A stretch of 18,184 nucleotides of DNA from Isotricha intestinalis (GCA_023807065.1 JAJJLU010000072.1:1-18184); one strand, 5' to 3'. Shown: positions 1 through 10,057, numbered from the stretch's first letter. Numbers and translations are program-made. The notes: generated from the letters alone by a model not told the origin.

Positions 1-25
1 CAATCCCCAATCCCCAATCCCCATT
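1..25. repeat. Left telomere, CCCCAAT repeats
   Basis: The window opens with about three tandem copies of the 7-nt unit CCCCAAT, written as CAATCCCC units, followed directly by unique AT-rich sequence. It is the C-rich strand, as expected at the left end of a chromosome. The same unit in complementary form closes the window on the right. The unit differs from the TTGGGG, TTTGGG and TTTTGGGG telomeres of the best-studied ciliates by an added A. Confidence 0.95.
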
Positions 26-202
26 ACAATTATATAATGACATTTAAAAAAGTTTATTTTTTTTATTAATAAAATTTCACATAATTTTGTTATAAAAAAA
101 AACCAATAATTGTTCAAGTATGATATAAATAAATGATTTAAATATTATATAGAAAGAAAGAATTATTTTTTTTTAATTATAAAACTTAATTTATTTTTAA
201 AT
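26..202. other. Left subtelomeric spacer
   Basis: A very AT-rich stretch between the telomere and the stop codon of the kinase gene. It has no open frame, no RNA gene and no repeat that I can see. It presumably holds the 3' untranslated end of the minus-strand kinase. The short length shows how close coding sequence runs to the chromosome end. Confidence 0.5.
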
Positions 203-1995
203 TTATAAAGGTAAAGGAGATTTAATTTTAATAAAAGGAACAGAACTTGTTTTTTTTAATGAGGATTTTTTTTTATCCTTTGATATTATTTCCGATTTTG
301 ACGAATGAAATTTATTTTTACTTCTTTCAATAATTGGAAGAGGAACTGATAGTCTTTTTGTTCTTGCTTTTTTACAAATTGAACAATTGCTATCAAATGA
401 TTCTTCTTCTTCTTCTTCTTCTTCTTCTTCTTCTTTTTTTTCTTCTTGTTTTTTTTTTTCTGATTTTTTTTCTTCTTCTTCTTTTTTTTCTATATTATTA
501 TTGATTCCTAATTTAAACTTATATGAACTATGATTTTCAATACTTCTTGAAGTAAATTGATCTTTATTTGAATAACTATCAATTCTTTTTTTTAATAATA
601 TATCTTTATTATTTTCATTCTTTTTTTCAAAATGAGGTTCCCAACTATTATCATAATCTCCTCTTGCAATTTTACTTTTTAATTTTTGATATTTTAATAT
701 TTTATAATCAAAATAAGACTTTAATAAATCTTCATATTTACTATTACCTTCATAATAATTATTTTTAAAAGGTAAATTTGGTAATTGCTCTTCATTTTTC
801 TGAATTAAATATCTAATTTTATTTAATTCTTTTTGACTAATAATATTATTAATTTCAAAAGGATTTTTCAAACAAATATTATTTATATTTTTAAACAAAG
901 CAATATAAGTAAAATTCCTGAAAAAATTTTGATTAGCAAAATATAAATTTCCCTCAACTTTTGCATATTTCATTTTAGTGTTTGAGCCAATATAATTTTT
1001 TTTAGAGCAAAATTCTCTATCATAAATTTCATCATCAAAACAATATTTAACTTTACTATAATCTAAAACTTCTTTCCAAGGAGAAGTTTCTTTTTGTTCA
1101 TAAATTAATTTCCAATTCATATCTTCAAATAAAAAATGTTCTTCTAATTCCTTAATACCTTTTTTAAATCCAATTCTTTTATAAGTATTTCTTTCTAATA
1201 AAGAATTAATGAAATTACATAATGTTTCACTATAAAGAGAATTTTCATACAATCTTATTTTTTTAAATAATATTAATTCTTTTAAATCTTTTTTATTTTT
1301 TCCAACAAAAGGCTTTTTTCTATAAATTAATTCAAAACAAACAACACCTAAACTATAAAAATCAGAATAATATTTTTGTTTTTTACCAAATAAACATTCA
1401 GGTGACATATATTCTGGAGTTCCGCTTATATCATAAATTTCATCATTATTTATTTTTGCTATTGAAAAATCAGTTAATTTTGCATAACCATTTTCATCAA
1501 AAATTATATTTTCTGGTTTTATATCTCTATGAACAATTCCATTTGAATGAATATAATCTAAAGCAAATACTAAATTTGTTAATAAAAATTTTATTTGTTT
1601 TTCTGTTATTGTATATTTATAATGATCTAAATGATATCTTAAATCTCCTCCTTTAATTAATTCTAATAAAAAATATATATAGTTAAAATCTTGGAATGAT
1701 GCTATTAAATTTACTATAAATTTGTTTTGGAGTTTGGATAAAAAGTTTCTTTCGGATAATATATTTGAAACTGAATTATATGCTAATATTTTTACTTTGG
1801 ATATTTGCTTTAATGCAAAAGGATATTTTGTCTTTTTATGATAGACTTTCCATACTCTTCCAAATCCTCCTCTTCCTATTATATATAATATTTCAAATTG
1901 GGACGTTGATACTAATTATTGACTATTATTTTTTTTTTACTTTTTTCGTTTTCAATTGATGAGATAAATGAGTTATTTAATGGATTTTGTCCCAT
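203..1995 (-). CDS. Ser/Thr protein kinase, AGC group, STK32/YANK-like
   Basis: Model: complement(join(203..1911,1941..1995)), 587 residues. Exon 1 starts MGQNPLNNSF. Removing the 29-nt intron gives a complete kinase domain at about residues 24-290. Visible are the glycine loop G31-x-G-x-x-G36, K53 in FALK, helix-C E72, HRD at 146-148, N153, D166-F-S in place of DFG, and SPE at 188-190. The stretch LIASFQD...LLELIKGGDLRYHL and the non-Gly residue after D-F match the YANK/STK32 family of AGC kinases. Those carry DFN and a myristoylated MG start; MGQ here is only a weak acceptor. The tail of roughly 300 residues is Lys/Glu-rich, with a near-pure Glu run from a GAA repeat. Without exon 1 there is no in-frame ATG before M187, which would cut off most of the kinase core, so the spliced model is needed. 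Family fairly sure; substrate unknown. Confidence 0.88.
401..434. repeat. (TTC)n trinucleotide repeat inside the kinase tail
   Basis: About eleven tandem TTC units on the plus strand encode a run of glutamates in the C-terminal tail of the minus-strand kinase. The run is prone to length variation. Because the unit is 3 nt, changes in length stay in frame. Confidence 0.9.
1912..1940 (-). other. 29-nt intron in the kinase gene
   Basis: On the minus strand this reads GTAAAA...AATTAG. It contains an in-frame stop (1916-1918), and its removal joins codons ..GAA AAA A|TA TCA.. in phase 1 to restore the frame into the glycine loop. Size and ends (GTAAAA donor, TTAG acceptor) match the introns of the micro-exon gene at 16780-17505, an independent example of this genome's intron type. 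Confidence 0.85.
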
Positions 1996-2280
1996 TATTT
2001 CAATTTTTTTAATATTTATAAAATAAATGTAATGATTAATTTTATAAATTTATATGAATAAAATAAAGTATTATATTTTGAATATTTATTAAAAAGAAAA
2101 ATGTTTTGTTTTTTATAATATTTAATTATGATATATTTATTAAATTACATTTATTTTATAATTTCAACTTTTTTCTTTTTTTTTAAATATGTAAATATAT
2201 AAATAATAAAAGATTAAATCAATTTATTAATGTTAAGAAGTAATTTAATAATAAATTGATAAAATTTTAGTTATCATATA
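1996..2280. other. AT-rich spacer upstream of the kinase
   Basis: Nearly pure A/T spacer that must contain the minus-strand promoter of the kinase. I see no open frame, RNA gene or recognisable motif in it. Confidence 0.4.
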
Positions 2281-2840
2281 GCCAATTCTACTATTAGTCA
2301 TTCAGAAATTGCAAAAAATTATTAATTATGTTATTTACAATAATTTCTTGATTTTATAGATCAGTTTTATCAATTTTATTCACATCTATTATAATATTAT
2401 TATTCTGAATCATAATAATTCGATTTTTTAATTCTTTTAATAAAAAAACATCACATCCTTAGATGAATTGATAATGTTATTAGAAATATTATTAGGAGCT
2501 TCAGAATTTTAGACTTTTAATTGTTTATGAAGATATATTTATTAAAAATTGAAATGGTGAAGAAATTTTGGTTTTTGAAAGTAAAAAAGAAATTCATTCT
2601 GATTGACTCACTTTTTGAATTTATTAATATGATTATATTATTATTTAGATTTAATGATATTTAGGAATTAATTAGATAAAATTATTTAAAGTTCTATTTG
2701 GTTTGTTTTATGTATTTTTGAATATTTTGATTCTCTAAAATTCAACAAAAAGCTGTGAAATATCTTCTTTACAAATTATTGTAGAAAAAATGAACAATAG
2801 ATAGATCTTATTTTCAATGAGTTTTTTTTATTTTATTTTT
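2281..2840 (+). pseudogene. Probable decayed protein gene, product not recognised
   Basis: No intact frame exists here, but the stretch is less AT-extreme than the true spacers and reads like protein in three successive plus-strand frames. From 2281 the frame reads IANSTISHSEIAKNY, then several stops lie between protein-like runs such as FLDFIDQFYQFYSHLL. From 2450 a shifted frame reads ITSLDELIMLLEILLGASEF. From 2523 a third frame reads YEDIFIKN and NGEEILVFESKKEIHSD. Most interruptions are TAA or TAG where a Gln codon would fit, or TGA where Trp would fit. This is what C-to-T or G-to-A decay of CAA, CAG and TGG would leave. No family recognised. AT-rich sequence gives protein-like noise, so confidence is modest. 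Confidence 0.35.
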
Positions 2841-3186
2841 CTTTGTTCTTTGATTAAAAGTCTTTAAATATTTACTTTATCTTATTTTTTGAAATTTCTT
2901 TTAATTTGAAAATAATATTTAAAAATTTCAATAATCTAATTTTCGGATTTATTTAATTTTATATTCATAAAAATATTAATATATCATCAAATTTCAAAGG
3001 AATTCGAAATGTTATAACCATATATTATAATATATGACTAATCTAATTTTTATAAAAAGAAAGATTTCAAAGTTGATCAATAAAAATGAAGATACTACTT
3101 TTATTCTTATTTGAAGTATAATAAAATATAAATATGTTTAACGATTAATACTATTTATAAATTATAATTTAATTTTTTAAATAAGA
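2841..3186. other. Spacer before the 3187 gene, perhaps the tail of the decayed gene
   Basis: AT-rich sequence with a few short plus-strand open stretches broken by TAA and TGA, for example around 2960-3035. It may continue the decayed gene to its left and must hold the promoter of the gene starting at 3187. Nothing else seen. Confidence 0.3.
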
Positions 3187-4965
3187 ATGATGAATAAACC
3201 AAATCATAAAAATTTTCCAAAAGATAACTTGAAAAAAGACAATTTTTCTTTTTCAAATGATTCTGAAATCATATCAAAAATAATTATTGAAAAAATAATT
3301 AGTTTATCAATAAATAAAATATTTACAAATATACTTTTCAATAATGAAAATTTTTCAAAATATTTAATGACGTATTTAAGAAAATCAATTGATCCTCTTC
3401 TCAGATTAAAATATATGAATTATGATAAAGATGATTTATATGAAGGAGATAAAAATTGGTGTGATATAATAGAACCTAAAAAAATAAAAAAGGATGTATA
3501 TACTTTAAATATTGTGAAAAAGGAAGAACGTTTAAATAATAGTGCAATTAATGAAATTATAGAATCAAATTTTCATTTATCAAATGATTCAAAAACTAAA
3601 ATAAATAAATCATCATCATTCAAAATGAATAATTATAATGATAACTCTGAAATAAAAAAAGAAAAAAAAAAATTAAATTTAAGTATGCCTTCTTATAAAA
3701 TCCAAGATATAATAATTAGACAAGAACCAAAAGAAATTAAAATTTTAAGAGAAAAATTTGAAATAGAATTAAAGGAGAAAAAAAAGCAATTACTTGAAAA
3801 TACAGATTCAAAAAAAAGAGTAAGTCAAAAAAATAAAATAAGGAAATACACAAATGAAAACCAAATAGATTTTAATAAATATTCATTTGATCCAAATGGA
3901 AAAATAATTAGAATTAAAGGAATAAATAATAAAAATTTAATAAAAGAATTTGGAAATGTTATACCTAAAAGTACATTTATTCAAAATATAAAACAAAAAG
4001 AAGATGATTTTTATTCATATTATATTAATCATAAAGATGAAATAAAAGTAGAAACAGTTTCTGCGAAAATTGATTCAAATTCAAATAACAAATTAAAAAA
4101 AGAAATTAAATTATTCAAAAATTATATTAAAACAAAATTTATACCAGTAAAACAAATACAAGGTCCACTTAAAGCAATTTGTCCTCCAGCAGGAGATAAT
4201 TTTAATATATTTCAACCTGAAATTGGAGTAAATATTAAAAATAATGATAAAAGAGAAAAAATTGGAAGTAAACAATATTCTAAATTATTTAAAAGATATT
4301 CTCTTGGAGAATTTTATGATATATATGATGAAACTTCTAATATTAATAAAAATAAAATTAAATATCATGAAGAAAATATAAAAAATGATATTAAAGATCT
4401 TTCTTTAAATTTATCTTCTATATCTAAAAGTTCATATAAGAAAAGTAATTCACTTATTGGTGGAAAAAGTACTTTAAATTCAATTGAAAAAGGAACAAAG
4501 AATTCTTCTTCAGGATATATAAATATTAATCAAAATGTTTTAAAAGATAATTCTATATTATTTGATACAATTGATTCTCTTGATTTGGTTCCTGAAGTTG
4601 ACAATAAATTATCATATTTAAAAAAAGAAAAAAATATTTTTAAACAAAGAATATCTAACTTAAATATGAAAAATTATTATCAAAGAAAAAATTCTTTTAA
4701 TAATTCAAGAAATACTAAAATATTTAGTAGAAATAGTTCAATGGATTTAATAGATAGATTTAATAAAAGTTTAGTACAAGATAAAGGACAAGTATTTGAA
4801 AAGAAATATAAAAAATATATTGGAGAAATGGATTCAAATTCATTTTTTTTACCAGGAATAAAACAACCAAAAATTCCAAATTATTATCAAATAAAAAAAA
4901 AACAAAATGGAGTTTTGAATAAAAGCCTAATTCCTTTGAGAGTAAAATCTAAAAAGATAAAATAA
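3187..4965 (+). CDS. Uncharacterised Lys/Asn/Ser-rich protein, 592 residues
   Basis: I do not recognise this protein. It starts with two adjacent ATG codons, so the true start may be residue 2. Residues about 25-75 are helical and hydrophobic-patterned (SEIISKIIIEKIISL...). They are followed by a conserved-looking motif W91-C-D-I-I-E-P97 with nearby KKD. A charged helix rich in Lys and Glu lies near residues 180-208. Around 233-246 sits FDPNGKIIRIKGI, which looks like a short ordered motif. The rest is polar low-complexity sequence with many Ser, Asn and Lys, likely disordered. There is no signal peptide or membrane segment. It is most likely an intracellular structural or scaffold protein, but function is unknown. 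It converges with the minus-strand membrane protein, leaving a 79-nt shared 3' spacer. Confidence 0.8.
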   Translation: MMNKPNHKNFPKDNLKKDNFSFSNDSEIISKIIIEKIISLSINKIFTNILFNNENFSKYLMTYLRKSIDPLLRLKYMNYDKDDLYEGDKNWCDIIEPKKIKKDVYTLNIVKKEERLNNSAINEIIESNFHLSNDSKTKINKSSSFKMNNYNDNSEIKKEKKKLNLSMPSYKIQDIIIRQEPKEIKILREKFEIELKEKKKQLLENTDSKKRVSQKNKIRKYTNENQIDFNKYSFDPNGKIIRIKGINNKNLIKEFGNVIPKSTFIQNIKQKEDDFYSYYINHKDEIKVETVSAKIDSNSNNKLKKEIKLFKNYIKTKFIPVKQIQGPLKAICPPAGDNFNIFQPEIGVNIKNNDKREKIGSKQYSKLFKRYSLGEFYDIYDETSNINKNKIKYHEENIKNDIKDLSLNLSSISKSSYKKSNSLIGGKSTLNSIEKGTKNSSSGYININQNVLKDNSILFDTIDSLDLVPEVDNKLSYLKKEKNIFKQRISNLNMKNYYQRKNSFNNSRNTKIFSRNSSMDLIDRFNKSLVQDKGQVFEKKYKKYIGEMDSNSFFLPGIKQPKIPNYYQIKKKQNGVLNKSLIPLRVKSKKIK

Positions 4966-5044
4966 ATATTTTTGAGTAAAACTCTTTTAATAAATATACA
5001 AAAATTACAATATATTAATTTTATAAATAATTAACTATTTTTAT

Positions 5045-5926
5045 TTACAAATTTTGAACAGAATCATTTTCATTTTCAATATAATGACTATCCAAATGAT
5101 TTTGCTCATTATGAATTGTTCTAGAATTTATTTCACTATTATTTTTTCTTTTTATTATTTCATATATAGAAAAATCAATAATAAAACTAAATATACAAGG
5201 TAATAATATTGAACAGGAATTATAAAAAGAATAAAAAAGTGATAAAAATGTTAAACAAAATCCTAAAAAATAACACAATAAAATAATTTTATTCATTAAA
5301 TCTTTTGTTCTAATTAATTTCCTCATAAATAATAAAATAAAAATTACAATTGAAATAAAAACTAATCCATAAAATTCTTGATGATAATATTGAAAAGAAC
5401 CAACAATAATACTAACAACAAACATATTAAAATAAAATAAATGAATATGTTTTCTTAAAGGAAATAAATTACTACTTACAAAAACAATTTGACAATAAAT
5501 ATAATCAAAAGCAATTATTTGATATAAAAGTAAAAATTTTTCATATATAAAACTATGAAAAGAATTTAAGTCTTTAAAAAATAATCTAAAACAAAATTTT
5601 AATAAAACTTCAATTTCTTTGGTTATATCTAAAACAAATATATGATTTGTATATAAGTAACATGTTGTTATTAAAATAAATTGAAAAAATAATATTGTTC
5701 TTAAAATATGAATTTCAATACTTCTTTTTGTGTTTGAACTTCCTCCTCCTCCATAATAAAAATAATATGAAAAAATAGAAAAAAATAAGAAACTTCCTAA
5801 AGAAAAAGATATCATTAAAGCATCATATAAGATACATTCTAGAAATATATTATTATATCCAAAATAAGAATAATATTGAGTAAAAGATATTTTATCTAGT
5901 GTAAATATAGTCTCGTCTTGAGACAT
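5045..5926 (-). CDS. Multi-pass membrane protein with about seven TM helices
   Basis: A 293-residue hydrophobic protein. Hydrophobic segments appear at about residues 34-58, 72-93, 130-152, 160-179, 184-202, 211-233 and 237-256. A Gly-rich loop (GGGGSS) follows the first, and a hydrophilic tail of roughly 37 residues (258-293) is rich in Asn, Glu and His. Seven helices with a short N-terminus and polar C-tail would suit a receptor-like topology, but I see no family motif and no ligand-binding signature. It could equally be an unclassified transporter-like or lipid-membrane protein. The start ATG is the only one that keeps the polar N-terminus, and the stop is TAA. It shares a 173-nt divergent spacer with the coiled-coil/LRR gene. 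Confidence 0.75.
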   Translation of the reverse strand: MSQDETIFTLDKISFTQYYSYFGYNNIFLECILYDALMISFSLGSFLFFSIFSYYFYYGGGGSSNTKRSIEIHILRTILFFQFILITTCYLYTNHIFVLDITKEIEVLLKFCFRLFFKDLNSFHSFIYEKFLLLYQIIAFDYIYCQIVFVSSNLFPLRKHIHLFYFNMFVVSIIVGSFQYYHQEFYGLVFISIVIFILLFMRKLIRTKDLMNKIILLCYFLGFCLTFLSLFYSFYNSCSILLPCIFSFIIDFSIYEIIKRKNNSEINSRTIHNEQNHLDSHYIENENDSVQNL

Positions 5927-6099
5927 ATTTTAAATATTCCAAAAAATAAATTATAAAATTTTTAATTATGAGAATAAATATTTATTTAATATTAAGTTTT
6001 TGGATAATAAATACTTGTTTAAAGATATAATTTAATAGTTATAAAAACCTCAAATTAAGTTTATTAAAAAAAGAAATAATAAAAAAATATAATATAGAA
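5927..6099. promoter_or_regulatory. Divergent promoter spacer
   Basis: A 173-nt AT-rich spacer between two divergently read genes, so it must carry both start regions. It shows no distinct motif beyond A/T runs. The call rests on gene orientation only. Confidence 0.4.
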
Positions 6100-7644
6100 A
6101 TGGGTGACAGAGAAAAAGATAGAAGAATAATGAACTTACAAACAGAACTTCAAAATTATATGGATAAAAATAAAAATTTAAATCAAAATAATGAAAAACT
6201 GATACAAGAAATTGAAACATTAAAAAAAGAAAACATTGAATTAAAATCAAAAACCCAAGGAAACTTGAATAAAGAGTTAAATCAAAGAATAATGAGATTA
6301 CAAAATCAAATACAAGAAATGTTACGTAAAAAAGAAGAGACAGAATCAGAACTTGAGAATTTAAAAAAAATTGCTCAAACAAAAGAAAAAGATAAGAGAA
6401 TAATGAATTTACAAAATGAATTAATGGAATCTAAGAATAAAATTCAAAAAGAAAAAGAAGAAAAAAATAATTTAGAAATTGAAATAAATAATTTAATACA
6501 AAAACTTGAGAATGTTAATAAAAAACCTACTATAAAAATTCCTAATCAAAATTGTATTATTGCAGAATATAAAATTTTAAAAGAAGATTTAAACAAAAAA
6601 GAAATCCAAATATTAAATTATAACCAATTTGATAAATCAACAAATAAGAAGGAAATAGAAGATAATTGTGAAATATATATAAATGATCAGAAAAAACCTT
6701 TTTCATTTACATATAAATTTGAAAAAGAAGGAATCCACAAAATAAAATTTGTATTTAAAAAAAAAATAATAAATGCAAGTTTAATGTTTTATTATTGCGT
6801 AAATTTATTTTCTGTTGATTTATCAGATTTTGATGCAAGTGAAGTAATAGATATGATGGGAATGTTTAATAATTGTTCATCATTAACTTCAATTAATTTT
6901 AATGGTATAAATACAAATAAATTAAAAGATATGACAGCAATGTTTGAATCATGTTCTTCATTAAAAAAAATAGATTTTTCAACATTTTCAACAAAGAATG
7001 TAAGAGGAATGAGTGGTTTATTTTCAAGTTGTTTAAAATTAACAGATTTAAATTTATCTAATTTTGATACTCAAAATGTTACTGATATGACTTCAATGTT
7101 TAATCAATGTGAATCTTTAAAACAAATAAATATTTCTAATTTTAATACTAAAAATGTTAGAGAAATGACTGCAATGTTTCAATTATGTACTTCTTTAACA
7201 AATTTAAATTTATATAATTTTAATACTGAAAAAGTTGAAAATATGAATAATATGTTTTCTCAATGTTCTAAATTACAAGTATTAGATTTATCTGATTTTA
7301 AAACTCCAAATCTTATTAATATTGATGAGATGTTTCAATTATGTTCTAATTTAAAATATATTGATTTATCTAATTTTATTACAAATAATGTTACAACTAT
7401 GGAAGGTACTTTTAAAGGATGTTCTTCTTTGATTATTTTAGACTTATCAAATTTTGAAACTGGAAAAGTTAAAAATATGAAGCAGACTTTTTATGCATGT
7501 TCTTCATTGAATCTTTTAAATTTAAAAGGTTTCAATACTTCTTATGTTGAAATTTTAGATGAGGAAACTTTTGGAAAAATCCAAAATAGTTGCAATGTCC
7601 AAACCAATGATTTTAGAATAAATAGTATTTTGCATTTATATTAA
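6100..7644 (+). CDS. Coiled-coil protein with DUF285/BspA-type leucine-rich repeats
   Basis: A 514-residue protein in two parts. Residues 1-142 form a charged coiled coil with the heptad-like core RIM(N/R)LQ repeated three times (about 9-14, 63-68 and 100-105). Residues 143-228 look like a beta-rich linker (CEIYINDQ...FTYKFEKEGIHKIKFVF). From M229 there are ten tandem 26-residue repeats of the pattern MFxxCSSLxxLDLSNFxTxxVxxM, the signature of DUF285 leucine-rich repeats. An incomplete eleventh ends at residue 514. This family is known from bacterial surface proteins and is expanded in Entamoeba, Trichomonas and ciliates. No signal peptide or membrane anchor is visible, so this copy is probably intracellular and used for protein binding, with the coiled coil giving oligomers. 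The partner is unknown. Confidence 0.88.
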   Translation: MGDREKDRRIMNLQTELQNYMDKNKNLNQNNEKLIQEIETLKKENIELKSKTQGNLNKELNQRIMRLQNQIQEMLRKKEETESELENLKKIAQTKEKDKRIMNLQNELMESKNKIQKEKEEKNNLEIEINNLIQKLENVNKKPTIKIPNQNCIIAEYKILKEDLNKKEIQILNYNQFDKSTNKKEIEDNCEIYINDQKKPFSFTYKFEKEGIHKIKFVFKKKIINASLMFYYCVNLFSVDLSDFDASEVIDMMGMFNNCSSLTSINFNGINTNKLKDMTAMFESCSSLKKIDFSTFSTKNVRGMSGLFSSCLKLTDLNLSNFDTQNVTDMTSMFNQCESLKQINISNFNTKNVREMTAMFQLCTSLTNLNLYNFNTEKVENMNNMFSQCSKLQVLDLSDFKTPNLINIDEMFQLCSNLKYIDLSNFITNNVTTMEGTFKGCSSLIILDLSNFETGKVKNMKQTFYACSSLNLLNLKGFNTSYVEILDEETFGKIQNSCNVQTNDFRINSILHLY

Positions 7645-7968
7645 AAATTGATTTAATATTATCTTTAAAATTAATAAAAATTAGTAACTTAAATTTTTGA
7701 TATATTATATATAAAATAAAAAGCTAAGTCAATATTTATTTTCCAATTCTTAAATTTACATTAAAATTTGAATGAAGTGTTTTTTAGATAAAGATTTTAA
7801 AATCTTATAGTTTTTTTGGTTCTTTCGATACTTTATTTTTTTATTTTTAAAAAAAATATTTTTTTTTTGTTGTATTTGTTTTTAATTAGATTACCTTAAA
7901 AAATAAAAATAATATATTTCTAAATATTAAGTGAATTAATAATTAATTTTTATTTAAAATAATTTAAA
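7645..7968. other. Spacer between the LRR gene and the ORC3-like gene
   Basis: 324 nt of AT-rich sequence with long T runs near 7840-7870. No open frame, intron-like series or RNA gene is seen. It should hold the 3' end of the LRR gene and the promoter of the ORC3-like gene. Confidence 0.4.
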
Positions 7969-9978
7969 ATGTTCTCCGCCAAATCATCTTTACTTCCCTC
8001 ATTCAAAAATTTTCAAAATTTAAATACATTAATTATCACTCCTCCAAAATTAAATTTAAAGAATAATAAAATGGATATTGATGATGAATACAATAAAAAT
8101 TCAAAAGGATTTATATTAAACAATTCTCAATATCAAGAAAAAATAAAAGATCAACTAAGAAAAACATTTTTTGCTTATTATAAACAATTTGAAGAAGTAT
8201 GTACAAATATAATGGATTCAAAATATCACAAAATTTATGAGCAAATATATCAATTTTGTACCCGAGAATATAATAAAGAATATTTAAATTGTTTGATTCT
8301 AAACACAGACCAAAATAATAGTAGTTTCTTTCAAGGATTGGCTAAATTTTTAAAAAAAAAAGATTTAAATTCTATTGATACTTCTACAATATTTAGACCT
8401 AAAGGAGAAATTGCATTTAAAGACATTAAAAAATTACTATCTGATTTAAATATGGATAATTTAACTCTTGAATTAGAAGAAAAAAATAAACAAAAAACAA
8501 GACTTTTAATTGTGGGAGAACTTCATAAAATTGATAATATAAGTTTATCATTATTTCTTTCTAGATTAATAGATTATCAAAAACAAGAAAAACCACAATT
8601 TAATTATATTATTATTTTTGATTCTGCTTTTGATCCAAGATTTGTTTTTGATAAAATTAGAAGTAATTTTCTTTCTAAAATGATTTTTTATTCTGTTGAA
8701 ATTGATTCAAGTAAAAATGTTTATCAAGAAATATTATATGATGTTATTTATTCAAAAAATTTAAGTTTATTTATTCCTAATTCAGATAATGCTAAATTCA
8801 TAGTTGATATTATTAATAAGCATCAAATTAGTATTCAATCTTTTAAATATTATTTCAAATTATTAATTTTTCAATTTTTTCTAATGCATAATTGGGATGA
8901 TGATGAATATTTAATTTTTGATCCTTTATTAAAAGGAAAAGAAACTGAAGAAGAAATTATAAATTTTTTTCAAAATAAATTAAAATATATTTATGGTGAT
9001 TATGGTTATAGATATGATAAAAAAGATATAAATAATTTATTGAATTTATATAAAAATCAAATAAATAATAAAAGAATGTTTTTTAAATTTTATGAATGTT
9101 TTGAAATTTTTTTATCTAAATTAAATGAAAATTCAAATAAGATACAATTATTTAATAAATATCAATTTTTTTTTGAATTTTTACAATACGGAGAAGAATC
9201 ATTAAATATTAATGAAACTAATGAAAAAAGAGCAAATATTTTTATTTCATATTTAAAAAAATTTCCTCAAGAAGAATTAATCACATCTTTAAAAAATAAT
9301 TTCCTTCCAATTTTTAAAGAAGTTTTAAATAAAATAGAACCATTTTTAAATGAAAATGAAATTCAAAAATCAAAACAATTTTCCAGTGAAATAAATAAAA
9401 TATTAAATGTAAAGGAAGATGCATCTTTATTAAAAGATTATAATATTCATATAATAGAGATTAAATCTTTTTTAAGAGCTTTAATGGATTCTTTTAATTG
9501 TTTTTCTTCGATTAATAATTATGATCAAGAAGAAATATCAAAGAAAAAAAATAGAAAATGGATAAATAATTATTTAAATTACTTAAATTTTCGTCAAATT
9601 GTTAATCCATATTTATTGCAAGAAAATATGAATAGTATTATAATTGATATATGTAAGAAAAATACTAATCAATTAATTAAATTGAATATTAATGTTGAAG
9701 ATTTTAATTTTCAAAATACTATTTGTGCTTATATTAAATGCTTTATGAGATTAGGAAGTAGTTTTAAAATTAAACTTTTTTTTGCTGAATTTTTAGATGA
9801 ATTACAAATACAAATCAATAAAGAAAAATCTCAAATAAAAAAAATAGAAAAAGCAAAATATATTTTTTTCTATTTATCTTATTGGTTTGTGATTAATGGC
9901 TTTTTTAATAAAAGAAAAGGTAACAATGAATTATTCACTAAAAATTATTATAATATTTCTAATTATTTTAATTCTTAA
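7969..9978 (+). CDS. ORC3: Origin recognition complex subunit 3-like protein
   Basis: A 669-residue protein that matches ORC3 in order and spacing of recognisable blocks. After a disordered N-terminus, residues about 55-330 resemble the ORC3 AAA-like region. They hold a Walker-B-like strand near 179-192 (LLIVGELHKID), then FSKMIFYSVEIDSSKNVYQEILYD. The stretch HQISIQSFKYYFKLLIFQFF corresponds to the conserved ORC3 SVQNFIKGLKLSLLEHF segment. No Walker A P-loop is visible, as is usual for ORC3. The C-terminal 120 residues resemble the winged-helix end (KYIFFYLSYWFVINGFF). In the nucleus ORC3 acts as a structural subunit of the six-protein complex that marks replication origins. Sequence is divergent, so the call rests on motif resemblance, not a search. 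Confidence 0.78.
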   Translation: MFSAKSSLLPSFKNFQNLNTLIITPPKLNLKNNKMDIDDEYNKNSKGFILNNSQYQEKIKDQLRKTFFAYYKQFEEVCTNIMDSKYHKIYEQIYQFCTREYNKEYLNCLILNTDQNNSSFFQGLAKFLKKKDLNSIDTSTIFRPKGEIAFKDIKKLLSDLNMDNLTLELEEKNKQKTRLLIVGELHKIDNISLSLFLSRLIDYQKQEKPQFNYIIIFDSAFDPRFVFDKIRSNFLSKMIFYSVEIDSSKNVYQEILYDVIYSKNLSLFIPNSDNAKFIVDIINKHQISIQSFKYYFKLLIFQFFLMHNWDDDEYLIFDPLLKGKETEEEIINFFQNKLKYIYGDYGYRYDKKDINNLLNLYKNQINNKRMFFKFYECFEIFLSKLNENSNKIQLFNKYQFFFEFLQYGEESLNINETNEKRANIFISYLKKFPQEELITSLKNNFLPIFKEVLNKIEPFLNENEIQKSKQFSSEINKILNVKEDASLLKDYNIHIIEIKSFLRALMDSFNCFSSINNYDQEEISKKKNRKWINNYLNYLNFRQIVNPYLLQENMNSIIIDICKKNTNQLIKLNINVEDFNFQNTICAYIKCFMRLGSSFKIKLFFAEFLDELQIQINKEKSQIKKIEKAKYIFFYLSYWFVINGFFNKRKGNNELFTKNYYNISNYFNS

Positions 9979-10057
9979 TTTTAATATAATTATAAGTTTA
10001 TCCTTTTAAAAAAGAGTTAAGCTTTAGTTCATTTATAATTTTTTGTTGATAATCAAA

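Noticed and set aside
1402..1959. Plus-strand open frames of 64-84 codons
   Set aside because: They lie antisense to the kinase catalytic domain, whose motifs are clear on the minus strand.
10043..10057. An earlier start for the DUF726 gene
   Set aside because: It would need TTG as start. ATG 10058 in an A-rich context is the natural eukaryotic start. The same reasoning applies to 13499 versus ATG 13517.
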